Assembly: GCF_007676705.1 (NCBI RefSeq)
Contig: NZ_VEBF01000004.1
Location: forward strand, 124,001 to 188,000
Length of the DNA stretch: 64,000 nt
Direction of reading: 5' to 3'
Source of the DNA: Paenibacillus xylanexedens
Lineage (GTDB): Bacteria; Bacillota; Bacilli; Paenibacillales; Paenibacillaceae
The translations under genes and the position numbers were made by a program. Below are positions 25,030-33,996 of this stretch, in pieces. Below the pieces are notes generated by a model. The model searched no databases. It was given only the letters and a program-made list of their open reading frames with translations, and was not told the DNA's origin. Within the stretch, counting starts at the first letter, position 1; each line of letters opens with the position of its first letter.

Positions 25030-27809
25030 CCAAGAAGAAGAGAGCACACATTATTTCACATACCCACTGGGATCGGGAATGGTATTTGCCTTATGAGAAG
25101 CATCATATGCGGCTCATTCAGCTCGTCGATTCACTGTTGGATCAGCTTGATGAGGGATCGGACTACAAAAGCTTTTATTTGGATGGACAAACGATTATCA
25201 TCGATGATTATCTTCAGGTTCGCCCAGAGCAGAAGGAACGACTGGAGAAGCATATCCGCAATGGGCGGATTGTGATTGGGCCATGGTACATTTTGCAGGA
25301 TGCTTTTCTGACGAGCGGAGAAGCCAATGTGCGCAACATGCAGGTTGGTCATAAGGACGCCAAGCGTTACGGCACACCTTCGAAAATTGGTTACTTTCCA
25401 GATACATTCGGATTGGTCGGACAGACTCCGCAGCTGATGCAGCAATCGGGCATTGATAATGTGTTTTTTGGTCGTGGTGTGAAGCCGACTGGCTTCAATA
25501 ATACAGTCTCGGATGCCGGATATGAATCAAGCTTCTCGGAGCTGATGTGGGAAGGACCAGACGGATCGAAAGTGCTCGGCGTATTGTTCGCCAACTGGTA
25601 CTCCAACGGGAATGAAGTTCCGGTAGACGAGGCTTCGGCTCGCAAGTTCTGGGAAACCAAGCTTGCAGACGCGGAGAAATATGCATCAACGAATGAGCTG
25701 CTTTACATGAACGGATGTGACCACCAACCAATTCAGCGTGATCTGCCAGAAGCCATCCGTATGGCTGAGCAATTACATCCCGATATCGAGTTTGTTCACT
25801 CGAATTTTCCGGATTATCTGGAAGCTTTGAGAGCATCGTCTGAACATGAGCTGTCCACGGTCAAAGGCGAACTGCGCAGCCAGCGTACCGATGGCTGGGG
25901 AACTCTGGTGAACACGGCCTCGGCTCGTGTGTATCTGAAACAGATGAACCAGCTGGGCCAGACCATGCTGGAAAAAGTGGCTGAACCCCTGGCATCCTAT
26001 GCCTTTCTGCTTGGTCATGCTTATCCACATGATCAACTGACATATGCCTGGAAAACGCTGATGCAAAATCACCCGCATGACAGCATCTGTGGATGCAGTG
26101 TGGATGAGGTGCACCGCGAGATGGTGACACGGTTTGATAAGAGCCGTCATGTGGCAGAGGCACTGATTGAAGAGAGCACAGGCCAGATTGCTTCAGCCGT
26201 CGATACCTCCATATTTGAGCGTTACGGCGAAGTTGCCCGGCCTGTTGTGGTGTTTAATACAACGGGTTGGGAACGAAGCGGTGTAGTTCAGATGGAACTG
26301 GACGCGGCTCGGTTGTATTTCCGGGATGGATATACATTGGAAGAGATGGCGGCCCAGATGAAAGCCGTTGATCTGTCAGACCGCATACTTGTAGATGAAG
26401 AGGGTAACCACATTCCATGTACGGTGGAGGATCTGGGTCTGCAATTCGGCTATGATCTGCCGGATGATCGCTTCCGCCAGCCGTATAGTTGTCGGCGAGT
26501 ACGTATTCGTTTTGAGACAGAGCATGTAGCTGCATTGGGCTTGAAGACTTATGCTTTGGTGAACTCAATGGATCATGCCAAGAGTGGCTCTCAACTGAAA
26601 ACAAATACGTTGTTGCGTGGTGAACGCAGCATGGAGAATCAATATTTGATTGTCACGATTGCAGACAATGGTTCATTCACACTTACAGATAAACGAACAG
26701 GCAGGACTTATAAAGAGCTTGGCGTGTACGAAAATGTGGGCGATATCGGCAATGAATACATGTTCAAACAGCCAGAGAATGAAGTGGCACGGACAACACA
26801 AGCGCTTCAGGCTGAGATTCGGGTCCTTGAAGATACATCATACTCAGCCTCGTTCGAGGTGATTCATCATTGGGAAATACCGGAGTCAGCAGATGAGATG
26901 CTGGATCAGGAACAGCGGGAACTGATTTATTATCCGCATCGCAAAGCCCAGCGTTCAACTAAAATGATTCCGCTCCAGATCCGCACGGTTGTATCCCTCA
27001 GTCGTAGTGGAAAAGGAGTACAAATGGAGACAACCTTCAACAATCAGGCAAAGGATCATCGGGTACGTGCTCTTTTCCCAACGGATCTCGTATCTGCTAT
27101 TCATCATGTGGATTCCATGTTCGAAATTGCAACGCGTGATAACAAGCCTGCACCGGAGTGGCAAAATCCAAGCAACACACAGCATCAACAGAATTTTGTG
27201 GATGTGAGTGAACAAGACGCCGGATTGGTTGTTGCCAATCTGGGCCTGAATGAATATGAAGTTCTTCAAGATGGGCGTAACACCATCGCCGTAACGCTGC
27301 TTCGTGCTGTGGGTGAACTTGGAGATTGGGGCTTGTTCCCGACACCGGAAGCACAATGTCTTGGTGAACATTCGTTTCAGATCGAGATCATTCCGCATGA
27401 TGGCAATGGTGCAGCGTCAGGTGCATATATCGAGGCCTATCAGTTCCAGGTTCCTTGGACGTTGGTACAAACTGAAGTGCACACGGGTTATCTGACGCCT
27501 AGTAACACACCGTTTGCATGGCAAGGGGACGGCTTGGCGTTTTCATCACTCAAAGTGAATGAAGATTCCGGTGATGTGATGCTTCGCTGGTTCAATATGA
27601 CCACCGAACCCGCCACGTTGAAGCTTGCTGCATCGCAAGCGAATCCACAGCCATTCGAAACGGCGTACAAGAGCAACATCCTGGAGGAAGAGGGCGAAAA
27701 ACTTCATTCCCACAGCATAGAAGAGGCATCAACATTATCATTTGCCAGCAAGGAATGGAACATACAGACTGGCTCATGCGAAATCATCACGGTCGGCTTA
27801 CGGCGCTAA
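25026..27809 (+). CDS. Alpha-mannosidase, GH38 (second, MngB/YbgG-like)
   Basis: The 927-residue enzyme begins with the GH38 zinc motif HTHWDREW (residues 12-19). The nucleophile is Asp126 in GYFPDTFGLVGQTPQLM, and a further histidine lies in NGCDHQPIQRD. The short N-terminus ahead of the zinc motif matches the MngB-type cytoplasmic enzymes that act on small mannosides. It is the last gene of the glycosidase run and overlaps the GH-A gene as ATGA. Together with the first GH38 and GH125 it would strip alpha-1,2, alpha-1,3 and alpha-1,6 mannose. Confidence 0.93.
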   Translation: MTKKKRAHIISHTHWDREWYLPYEKHHMRLIQLVDSLLDQLDEGSDYKSFYLDGQTIIIDDYLQVRPEQKERLEKHIRNGRIVIGPWYILQDAFLTSGEANVRNMQVGHKDAKRYGTPSKIGYFPDTFGLVGQTPQLMQQSGIDNVFFGRGVKPTGFNNTVSDAGYESSFSELMWEGPDGSKVLGVLFANWYSNGNEVPVDEASARKFWETKLADAEKYASTNELLYMNGCDHQPIQRDLPEAIRMAEQLHPDIEFVHSNFPDYLEALRASSEHELSTVKGELRSQRTDGWGTLVNTASARVYLKQMNQLGQTMLEKVAEPLASYAFLLGHAYPHDQLTYAWKTLMQNHPHDSICGCSVDEVHREMVTRFDKSRHVAEALIEESTGQIASAVDTSIFERYGEVARPVVVFNTTGWERSGVVQMELDAARLYFRDGYTLEEMAAQMKAVDLSDRILVDEEGNHIPCTVEDLGLQFGYDLPDDRFRQPYSCRRVRIRFETEHVAALGLKTYALVNSMDHAKSGSQLKTNTLLRGERSMENQYLIVTIADNGSFTLTDKRTGRTYKELGVYENVGDIGNEYMFKQPENEVARTTQALQAEIRVLEDTSYSASFEVIHHWEIPESADEMLDQEQRELIYYPHRKAQRSTKMIPLQIRTVVSLSRSGKGVQMETTFNNQAKDHRVRALFPTDLVSAIHHVDSMFEIATRDNKPAPEWQNPSNTQHQQNFVDVSEQDAGLVVANLGLNEYEVLQDGRNTIAVTLLRAVGELGDWGLFPTPEAQCLGEHSFQIEIIPHDGNGAASGAYIEAYQFQVPWTLVQTEVHTGYLTPSNTPFAWQGDGLAFSSLKVNEDSGDVMLRWFNMTTEPATLKLAASQANPQPFETAYKSNILEEEGEKLHSHSIEEASTLSFASKEWNIQTGSCEIITVGLRR

Positions 27810-27875
27810 TAGAGGTTGTTCAGAAACTCCATTTTCTTGGTACTGAAAAACAGACTTTTTGAACACGCACAAATA
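27810..27875. repeat. Small dispersed repeat R2, copy A
   Basis: TAGAGGTTGTTCA, then TCTTGGTACT, then CTTTTTGAACACGCAC are shared in order with 33997-34075. Copy A is shorter by about 13 bases in the middle. GTTCA and TGAAC form the base of a hairpin. It begins one base after the stop of the last mannosidase, marking the end of the glycan locus. Confidence 0.6.
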
Positions 27876-27984
27876 CGTACAGGACTGCAAGTGTACTATC
27901 ATACTAGGCATTATGCATTACGCACCATGGTGGAAGGGTTACGCTATTTACCAGATGTATCAGTTGAGTTATTGGTTGTTTTTC

Positions 27985-28071
27985 TATAGAATGAACAGTA
28001 GAATTGCAAGAGATCGAAAGTTACCATCCCATCCTGATGGTCACAGGTCGACTTCAATTGTTCATTCTATA
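27985..28071 (+). ncRNA. Candidate structured leader of dnaI
   Basis: TATAGAATGAACA (27985-27997) pairs perfectly with TGTTCATTCTATA (28059-28071). Inside are AATTG/CAATT, AAG/CTT and TCGA/TCGA helices and an ACCATC/GATGGT hairpin separated by bulges. The structure ends 10 bases before the dnaI ribosome binding site AAGGGGG. It could be a regulatory leader or a small palindromic insertion; no target duplication was found. Confidence 0.45.
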
Positions 28072-28097
28072 TTGATACATTAAGGGGGCTTGAAGCC

Positions 28098-29048
28098 ATG
28101 GAATCCTTGGGAGGACTGCTTCAGCAGCTGAACCCTGCCTTTCGTGAGCAATCGCGGCGGATTGCGGCGGATTTGATGGAAGATCCGTACGTACGCGAAT
28201 TCCGCGCAGGTCATCCTGAACTGCAAGATGCACAGCTCATGACCGATCTGAGCAAGCTGTTTCAGTACGCCAAAGACTCAAAGAACTGTGCGAATTGTCC
28301 GGGACTCGACAACTGCCCTAACGATTTTCAGGGCCACTTTTGCAAACTGGAAGTAGAACATTTTAACGGTAAACCCGAAATCATAGATATAAAAGCACCT
28401 TGTTCCAAACATACCGCCCGGCAAAATGAACATGTGATCAAGCAACGAATTCGCAGTTTCTATGTGGACGAGCGTGCACTCAGTGCCGGATATAACGATG
28501 TGGAGATTATGGGCAAGGATCGCATGCGTGCTCCGGCAGTGAATCAGGTGCTTCGGTATATTAGGGAGACCAAGGAGAACGGCTTGTCTCCACAAGGACT
28601 GTTTCTCGAAGGAACTTTCGGGACAGGCAAGACGTTCCTGATGTGTTATCTGCTGCATGAACTGGCGGTTGCAGGCCATACGGGTGTCATTATCTATATG
28701 CCTGACTTTGTGGAGGATCTGAAATCCATGATTAGTGAAGGGCAGAAGCTGAAGGAAATGACGGATATTCTGAAAAGTTGTGATCTGCTCATCTTTGACG
28801 ATATTGGTGCAGAGAATCTAAACCCATGGGTTCGGGATCATGTAATGGGGTCCATTCTGAACTATCGGATGAATCGCAAACCCACGTTCTATACGTCCAA
28901 TTACAATCTGGATGGGTTGGAAAAACACCTTAGCTTTACCAACCGGGACGGCGAGGAAATGAATAAAGGCCAGCGTCTAATGGACCGTATTCGTCCATTC
29001 GTGGATGTTATCTCCGTTCGGGGTGAGAATCAGCGCGGCAAGCGTTAA
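28098..29048 (+). CDS. dnaI: Primosomal protein DnaI (helicase loader)
   Basis: The 316-residue protein loads the replicative helicase DnaC onto DNA at oriC and at restart sites. It has the N-terminal helicase-binding region with a cysteine zinc cluster (CANCPGLDNC, then CKLE and CSKH, about residues 73-121). A AAA+ domain follows, with Walker A GTFGTGKT (about residue 174) and Walker B LLIFDDIGAE. The start is ATG 28098, 9 bases after AAGGGGG. In Bacillus, dnaB precedes dnaI and thrS follows; neither is here, so the operon has been split or rearranged next to the glycan locus. Confidence 0.93.
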   Translation: MESLGGLLQQLNPAFREQSRRIAADLMEDPYVREFRAGHPELQDAQLMTDLSKLFQYAKDSKNCANCPGLDNCPNDFQGHFCKLEVEHFNGKPEIIDIKAPCSKHTARQNEHVIKQRIRSFYVDERALSAGYNDVEIMGKDRMRAPAVNQVLRYIRETKENGLSPQGLFLEGTFGTGKTFLMCYLLHELAVAGHTGVIIYMPDFVEDLKSMISEGQKLKEMTDILKSCDLLIFDDIGAENLNPWVRDHVMGSILNYRMNRKPTFYTSNYNLDGLEKHLSFTNRDGEEMNKGQRLMDRIRPFVDVISVRGENQRGKR

Positions 29049-29105
29049 TTGGTTAGTCTTTTGGTCTGATCTACAAATTATACTTTTTAAACAATAAGTA
29101 GTCCC

Positions 29106-29150
29106 AAAAAAAGCCTGGCTTTCGCATTGTCGCGAAAACCGGGCTTTTCT
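29106..29150. terminator. Bidirectional terminator after dnaI
   Basis: AAGCCTGGCTTTCGC (29111-29125) pairs with GCGAAAACCGGGCTT across a six-base loop. Seven T residues follow on the minus strand and TTTT on the plus strand. It lies between convergent dnaI and the 51-aa gene. Confidence 0.85.
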
Positions 29151-29175
29151 GGTCCTGCGTGAGCCTGGAAGCATC

Positions 29176-29331
29176 CTATTCGGTGAGGAATTTGAAGATC
29201 ACCATACCGAAAAAGATTACTGTCATCAGGCCGGCCATGCCGGCAACACCCGCGATCAGATCAAATAGATCGTTGCGGGGTTCCTCATTCACATGTTCAC
29301 GCGGGTCGCTGATCCGCACATTTGCATCCAT
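29176..29331 (-). CDS. Small membrane protein, 51 residues
   Basis: This short gene encodes a protein with a charged N-terminus (MDANVRISDPREHVNEEP) and one hydrophobic segment (about residues 23-49, IAGVAGMAGLMTVIFFGMVI). Its ATG is preceded by AAGGAGG at ideal spacing. A sigma-A-like promoter lies on the same strand (TTTACA, 18 bases, TATACT at 29395-29424), and the terminator hairpin follows. These signals make it a real gene despite its size. The function is unknown; the position beside trxA gives no firm hint. Confidence 0.75.
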   Translation of the reverse strand: MDANVRISDPREHVNEEPRNDLFDLIAGVAGMAGLMTVIFFGMVIFKFLTE

Positions 29332-29394
29332 GTTATTGCCTCCTTATGGGGAATACAGCTTGCCCGTGTGGGGGCTGAAACCCGGAGTAATTTT

Positions 29395-29424
29395 AGTATA
29401 CTTGGAAAAGAAAGCGTTTGTAAA
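29395..29424 (-). promoter_or_regulatory. Sigma-A promoter of the 51-aa gene
   Basis: On the minus strand TTTACA and TATACT are separated by 18 bases, about 64 bases upstream of the start codon. Confidence 0.55.
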
Positions 29425-29499
29425 GATTTTGCAGTTGGTATGCCACATCCTGTAATTGTGAAGATTTGATGTTGGGAAGATGAACATTGCGGCGTTCAA

Positions 29500-29529
29500 T
29501 TCACAAGTTTGACGTACCTGTGTTATACT
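29500..29529 (+). promoter_or_regulatory. Putative promoter of trxA
   Basis: TTCACA and TATACT are separated by 18 bases, with the start codon about 66 bases downstream. A modest match to sigma-A. Confidence 0.45.
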
Positions 29530-29594
29530 GGAAGTGTCGTTCACGACGTTACAGGTTAAAATAAACCGTAAGTATATATAAGGAGGACAATTTC

Positions 29595-29912
29595 ATGGCT
29601 ATTGTTAACGTATCCGATCAATCCTTCAACGCTGAAGTAGAAGGCGAAGGAACGGTTCTTGTTGATTTCTGGGCGCCTTGGTGTGGTCCTTGTAAAATGC
29701 TCGCTCCAATCCTGGAAGAGCTGTCCACAGAAGTTGGCGATGCAGTGAAAATTGCTAAAGTTAACGTGGATGAAAATCCGGAATCTGCTTCCCGCTTCGG
29801 CGTAATGAGCATTCCAACTTTGATCTTCTTCAAAGACGGTCAACCGGTAGATAAAGTGGTTGGTCTGAACTCGAAAGATGCGCTCAAAGGCATCATTGCA
29901 AAACACCAATAA
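29595..29912 (+). CDS. trxA: Thioredoxin
   Basis: The 105-residue protein has the classic thioredoxin fold and active site WCGPCK (cysteines near residues 29 and 32), plus the conserved cis-proline in SIPTLIFF. It reduces protein disulphides in the cytoplasm and is the expected electron donor for the ArsC encoded at the other end of this window. The start has AAGGAGG nine bases upstream. The order trxA-uvrC-sdhCAB is conserved in Bacillus. Confidence 0.97.
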   Translation: MAIVNVSDQSFNAEVEGEGTVLVDFWAPWCGPCKMLAPILEELSTEVGDAVKIAKVNVDENPESASRFGVMSIPTLIFFKDGQPVDKVVGLNSKDALKGIIAKHQ

Positions 29913-29930
29913 TTTACCAGGCTTACACAT

Positions 29931-29962
29931 ACGCCTCCGGTTTACACGCCGGGGGCGTTTTG
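29931..29962 (+). terminator. Terminator of trxA
   Basis: ACGCCTCCGG pairs with CCGGGGGCGT and is followed by TTTT. Confidence 0.85.
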
Positions 29963-30025
29963 CGTCGAATACCTTTATATAGGACAATATAAAGTATACT
30001 ATTTATATAAAAATGAACTTGAAAT

Positions 30026-30175
30026 TTACATGTTTAACGGAGAAGACAGAAATGAGCTGTAGAAGCGAAGCGTTCGCCTTTATCCCCAGATTTTCCCCTT
30101 AACAAAAGGGAATGAAAAAAATCTGGGGATAACAGCGATCGAAAGGTCATTTTGTCATCGGAGTGGCTCATGTAA
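30026..30175 (+). ncRNA. Structured element family, copy 3
   Basis: The closing helix is TTACATG/CATGTAA, whereas copies 1 and 2 have TTACACG or similar with the matching change on the other arm. Next come ACGGAGAAGACAGAA, the GCGAA/TTCGC hairpin and a perfect 15-bp helix (30080-30094 with 30118-30132) capped by CCCTT/AAGGG, then GGATAACAGCGATCG. It fills most of the trxA-uvrC gap and reads toward uvrC. The outermost AT-rich arms of copies 1 and 2 are not kept here. Confidence 0.6.
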
Positions 30176-30218
30176 GGTGAGGATTTCAGCTTTTTCGGGA
30201 AGGAGGATTCACCGAATT

Positions 30219-32306
30219 ATGGATCAATTCATTAATGATTTGCAGGATCAGGAGAAGGCATTGGAGCAGATTCGCCACAAGCTTGCTTTGCTGCCAGATA
30301 TGTCTGGTTGTTACCTGATGAAGAATAGTGAAGGCACCATTATCTATGTAGGTAAGGCTAAAGTGCTGAAGAACCGCGTACGCTCTTATTTTATCGGCAG
30401 TCATAACGGAAAGACCCAGCGTCTGGTGTCCGAAATCCGAGATTTCGAATATATCGTGACGGGCAGTAACATGGAAGCACTCATTCTGGAGTGTAACCTG
30501 ATCAAAAAACATATGCCGCGGTATAACGTGTTGCTCAAGGATGACAAGACATTCCCATATCTTAAAATTACAAATGAAAAGCACCCCCGGTTGGAAGTAA
30601 CCCGGCGTGTGCTGAAAGATAAAGCCAAATACTTCGGACCTTATCCGAATTCGTATGCGGCACACCAAACGAAAAAATTACTTGACCGCATGTATCCACT
30701 GCGCAAATGTGGTGTAATGCCCAAAGAAGTGTGCCTGTATTATCACATGGGACAGTGTCTTGCCCCTTGTGTGAAAGAAGTGGAGAAGGAGCAGTACGAC
30801 CAGATTTCACAAGAGATTGGTTCATTTCTAAGCGGTGGTCACGAAGAGATTAAGAAGGATTTGCAGCGTAAGATGCAAGAGGCTGCGGAGGACCTTTATT
30901 TTGAACGTGCCAAGGAATTGCGCGATCAGGTGATCGCCATCGATGCGATGATGGAAAAACAAAAAATTACGATGGCCGATGCCAGAGACCGCGATGTGTT
31001 TGGTTTTGCCATTGATAAAGGCTGGATGTGTGTCCAGATTCTATATATGCGTCAGGGAAAAATGATCGAACGCCACGTCTCTACTTTTCCGTTTTACGGT
31101 GAGGCGTACAGTGACTTCATGTCCTACGTGACGCAGTATTACAGCGATAATCCGGCATTGCCTCAAGAGATTCTGTTGCCGGAAATGCCTAAAGACCTCG
31201 CAACAGATCGTGACAGTGAGGATTTGGAATCTGTTACTGACGTAACAGTACCTGCGGCTGTTACAGCGGAATTCGAACAGACGGAACAAGTGGAGCAAAA
31301 TACTGCTTCCCAGCCACTGGTTGCCGAGACTCGTGCAGCTTATGGAAGTTCTGCTGAGGTAGAAGGTGAACAACCTGAGAGTATGCAAGAGGACGCTCTC
31401 GAAACTAATCCATCTGTATCAGCTGAGAAACTCTCTGCAGGGTTGGAAGACCCAACTCAGGTTGCTGCTGCATTACAGGAGTGGTTGGAGATCAAAGTGC
31501 TTATTCCGCAACGTGGATTGAAACGTCAGATGATCACCATGGCCGTGGATAACGCACGTGTGGCACTGGAAGAGAAGTTCCGCCTGATTGAGCGAAATGA
31601 AGAACGGACATCGAAAGCCGCCGAAGGACTGGGACGTTTTATTGGACTGGATCAGCTTCACCGTATTGAAGCGTTTGATAACTCGAACATCCAGGGAACC
31701 AACCCGGTATCTGCCATGATCGTATTTACGGATGGTAAACCGGATAAGAAGGAATATCGGAAGTACAAGGTCCGTTCGGTCGAAGGACCGGATGATTATG
31801 AAACGATGAGAGAGGTCATCCGTCGCCGTTACGAGCGGGTATTAAAAGAAAACCTGACTCAGCCTGACCTGATTGTGGTCGATGGCGGTAAAGGGCAGAT
31901 CTCGGCTGCGGTTGATATTCTGGAAAATGAGTTGGGGCTATATATTCCAGTATGTGGTCTGGTGAAGGATGCGAAGCATAAGACTTCACAGTTGATGATC
32001 GGGAATCCACCGGAAGTCATCTCCCTGCCTCGGGATAGTCAGGAATTCTACCTGTTGCAGCGTATACAGGAAGAGGTTCACCGTTTTGCCATCTCGTTCC
32101 ACCGCGAGCAGCGCGGCAAATCGATGGTGACTTCACGTTTGGATGCCATTCCAGGTATCGGAGAGAAGCGGCGTAAGCTGCTGTTGAAGCATTTTGGCTC
32201 TTTACGCAAAATAAAAGAGGCCAGCGTCGAAGACTTCCGGCCTCTATCGATTGGTGACAAATTGGCAAATCAAATTATTGCAGCACTTCGGGATGAGGAG
32301 TCGTAA
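30219..32306 (+). CDS. uvrC: Excinuclease ABC subunit C
   Basis: The 695-residue UvrC makes both incisions in nucleotide excision repair. The GIY-YIG nuclease domain begins near residue 25 (GCYLMKNSEGTIIYVGKAK). A UVR segment near residue 220, the RNase H-like 5' nuclease domain (DLIVVDGGKGQ) and a C-terminal helix-hairpin-helix (IPGIGEKRRKLLLKHFGS) follow. It is about 90 residues longer than usual because of an acidic low-complexity insert at about residues 330-410. The start is ATG 30219, 12 bases after AAGGAGG; the frame upstream to 30177 has no signal. Its last 32 bases overlap the convergent CPBP gene. Confidence 0.95.
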   Translation: MDQFINDLQDQEKALEQIRHKLALLPDMSGCYLMKNSEGTIIYVGKAKVLKNRVRSYFIGSHNGKTQRLVSEIRDFEYIVTGSNMEALILECNLIKKHMPRYNVLLKDDKTFPYLKITNEKHPRLEVTRRVLKDKAKYFGPYPNSYAAHQTKKLLDRMYPLRKCGVMPKEVCLYYHMGQCLAPCVKEVEKEQYDQISQEIGSFLSGGHEEIKKDLQRKMQEAAEDLYFERAKELRDQVIAIDAMMEKQKITMADARDRDVFGFAIDKGWMCVQILYMRQGKMIERHVSTFPFYGEAYSDFMSYVTQYYSDNPALPQEILLPEMPKDLATDRDSEDLESVTDVTVPAAVTAEFEQTEQVEQNTASQPLVAETRAAYGSSAEVEGEQPESMQEDALETNPSVSAEKLSAGLEDPTQVAAALQEWLEIKVLIPQRGLKRQMITMAVDNARVALEEKFRLIERNEERTSKAAEGLGRFIGLDQLHRIEAFDNSNIQGTNPVSAMIVFTDGKPDKKEYRKYKVRSVEGPDDYETMREVIRRRYERVLKENLTQPDLIVVDGGKGQISAAVDILENELGLYIPVCGLVKDAKHKTSQLMIGNPPEVISLPRDSQEFYLLQRIQEEVHRFAISFHREQRGKSMVTSRLDAIPGIGEKRRKLLLKHFGSLRKIKEASVEDFRPLSIGDKLANQIIAALRDEES

Positions 32307-33972
32307 CATACGGCTTCTCTTTTTGTTTTGGATTGAATCTGTAGACCACATATCCAACGATGGCCGGGAGTACGATCCAGAAGAGTCCGGCAGCCATATT
32401 CAGGGCATCGCCCATAAAGATCAGGCTGAGTCCCATCAGCAAGCTATCGAAGATCACATGCGCGAATACGACGGCAATGAAGCCGTGACGCAGCATGATC
32501 AGGCTGAACAGTAATCCAATTACCATCAACTCAATTGGACGGGTGATTACCGGGTAGATCGGATACAATGTGTGTCCAAGTGCCCAAATAATGGTTGGGA
32601 TCAGACAGGCAATAAACGTGTTACGCACCATCTTCTGCATCATGCGAATACCGAACAGTCGATATACGGTTTCTTCACCAATACCGGCCATCCAGGCCAT
32701 AATCGGGAAGAGCCAGGCATAGGTCATATTAAATGTAGATTGATCTGCTGACGTTGTTGACCATGTGCCGATGCTTCGCTCCAGAATGAAGAACAGGACG
32801 GATTGCACACCCAGCAGAATGAAGGCCCACAGGTAACCAGCAACCATGCTGTGAAGTACATATTTACCGTATCCCGGTTCTTTGGCACGAGGCCATGGGT
32901 TCAGACCAATCTTCCGCCACATGCCGTCACCGGCAACGAGGGATAGATAGATGGTTGCACTCATGACCAGCGTAATGCCCGTCTGCATTAACATCAAGAA
33001 CGCGAGCATGAAGCTGGAGAGTCCCTGTGCCTGGAAGAGTGGAATCATGTTCAACGTCCCAATTACCGAAGCTGCGAAATACACCAGTGAGAGAATGATC
33101 CCGCGTTTAAAAGATGTATGTGCTCGGGTCAGAATGCTATAGATGATGGCCAGTACACCCAGAACAAAGGTCAGGAATGCATAGCCGCCATAAGTCATCC
33201 AGTTGGCTTGGCGCGTTTGAGCTTTCACATAATCGGTATGGGATTCAGGGACCGAGAAGCCAGGATCGAATGATCGTACCGCACCCTCTTCAAAAGTAAA
33301 GCTCAGTTCAAGCTTTGAGTCTCCAATGGCTTTTGCAGAATCCACATACTTCAGTCCCGCTTCACCATCGCGAGTCTCCAGTTGAAGTGCCGGTACTTCA
33401 TAACCGAATTCGGTCAGAACGCCAGCCGCGAGCTGTTGTTTCTCGTCCAGAGATATATTGCCTTCAGCAAGTACTTGCGATGTGGTCACTCGTCCACTGA
33501 CCTGCTCCGCCTCAATGGCGGTATAGAGCGAAGAAGGAAGTTCTCGTTTGAAAGCGACGACTTTTCCTGTTTTCATATGTACGTCAACATTAAGATAACC
33601 GCCTTTGTGTTGATCAGGCAAACGAACGCGGTATACATCGTAAGGATAGTTTGTTTCCCACTTCTGATTATACGTGTCGAGTTGTTTGGTTTTGGCCATA
33701 TACCCGTAGATATCGGAATGTGTCTGGTAGGTCACCAGGGTGTTTCCGCCATCATTTGGCAGTGTATAGTCATCCACAGAAGCTGCGAAAGATCGTGCGG
33801 ATTGCGTCGCCTGCTCCTTGGTTATGAAAGACGTGGACGAAATTTCAGTTGTTTGCGATGAGGTAGCAGGAAAGATCTGAAATACAAAAAATAGAATCAG
33901 GCCGATCGCCGCAAGCAACCCCAGACGCTTGAAGTTAGCCTTGAGTAGCAAAGGCTGCCCTAAGGGATTCAT
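32275..33972 (-). CDS. CPBP-family intramembrane metalloprotease
   Basis: The 565-residue membrane protein begins with a signal/anchor helix (about 17-35) and about 200 extracytoplasmic residues with PepSY-like character. Several membrane helices follow, and near residue 425 come the CPBP (Abi/CAAX-like) motifs: EETVYRLFGIR, then WALGHTLYP and FAHVIFDSLLM. Family members cleave or process membrane-bound substrates; some act in bacteriocin immunity. The start is preceded by AAGGAGG. Its 3' end overlaps uvrC by 32 bases. The substrate is unknown. Confidence 0.85.
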   Translation of the reverse strand: MNPLGQPLLLKANFKRLGLLAAIGLILFFVFQIFPATSSQTTEISSTSFITKEQATQSARSFAASVDDYTLPNDGGNTLVTYQTHSDIYGYMAKTKQLDTYNQKWETNYPYDVYRVRLPDQHKGGYLNVDVHMKTGKVVAFKRELPSSLYTAIEAEQVSGRVTTSQVLAEGNISLDEKQQLAAGVLTEFGYEVPALQLETRDGEAGLKYVDSAKAIGDSKLELSFTFEEGAVRSFDPGFSVPESHTDYVKAQTRQANWMTYGGYAFLTFVLGVLAIIYSILTRAHTSFKRGIILSLVYFAASVIGTLNMIPLFQAQGLSSFMLAFLMLMQTGITLVMSATIYLSLVAGDGMWRKIGLNPWPRAKEPGYGKYVLHSMVAGYLWAFILLGVQSVLFFILERSIGTWSTTSADQSTFNMTYAWLFPIMAWMAGIGEETVYRLFGIRMMQKMVRNTFIACLIPTIIWALGHTLYPIYPVITRPIELMVIGLLFSLIMLRHGFIAVVFAHVIFDSLLMGLSLIFMGDALNMAAGLFWIVLPAIVGYVVYRFNPKQKEKPYVTTPHPEVLQ

Positions 33973-33996
33973 GTAATGGTGTTCCTCCTTTATTGA

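Noticed and set aside
29409..29422. cre site upstream of the 51-aa gene
   Set aside because: It resembles AAAGCGTTT but fails at both conserved ends of the consensus.
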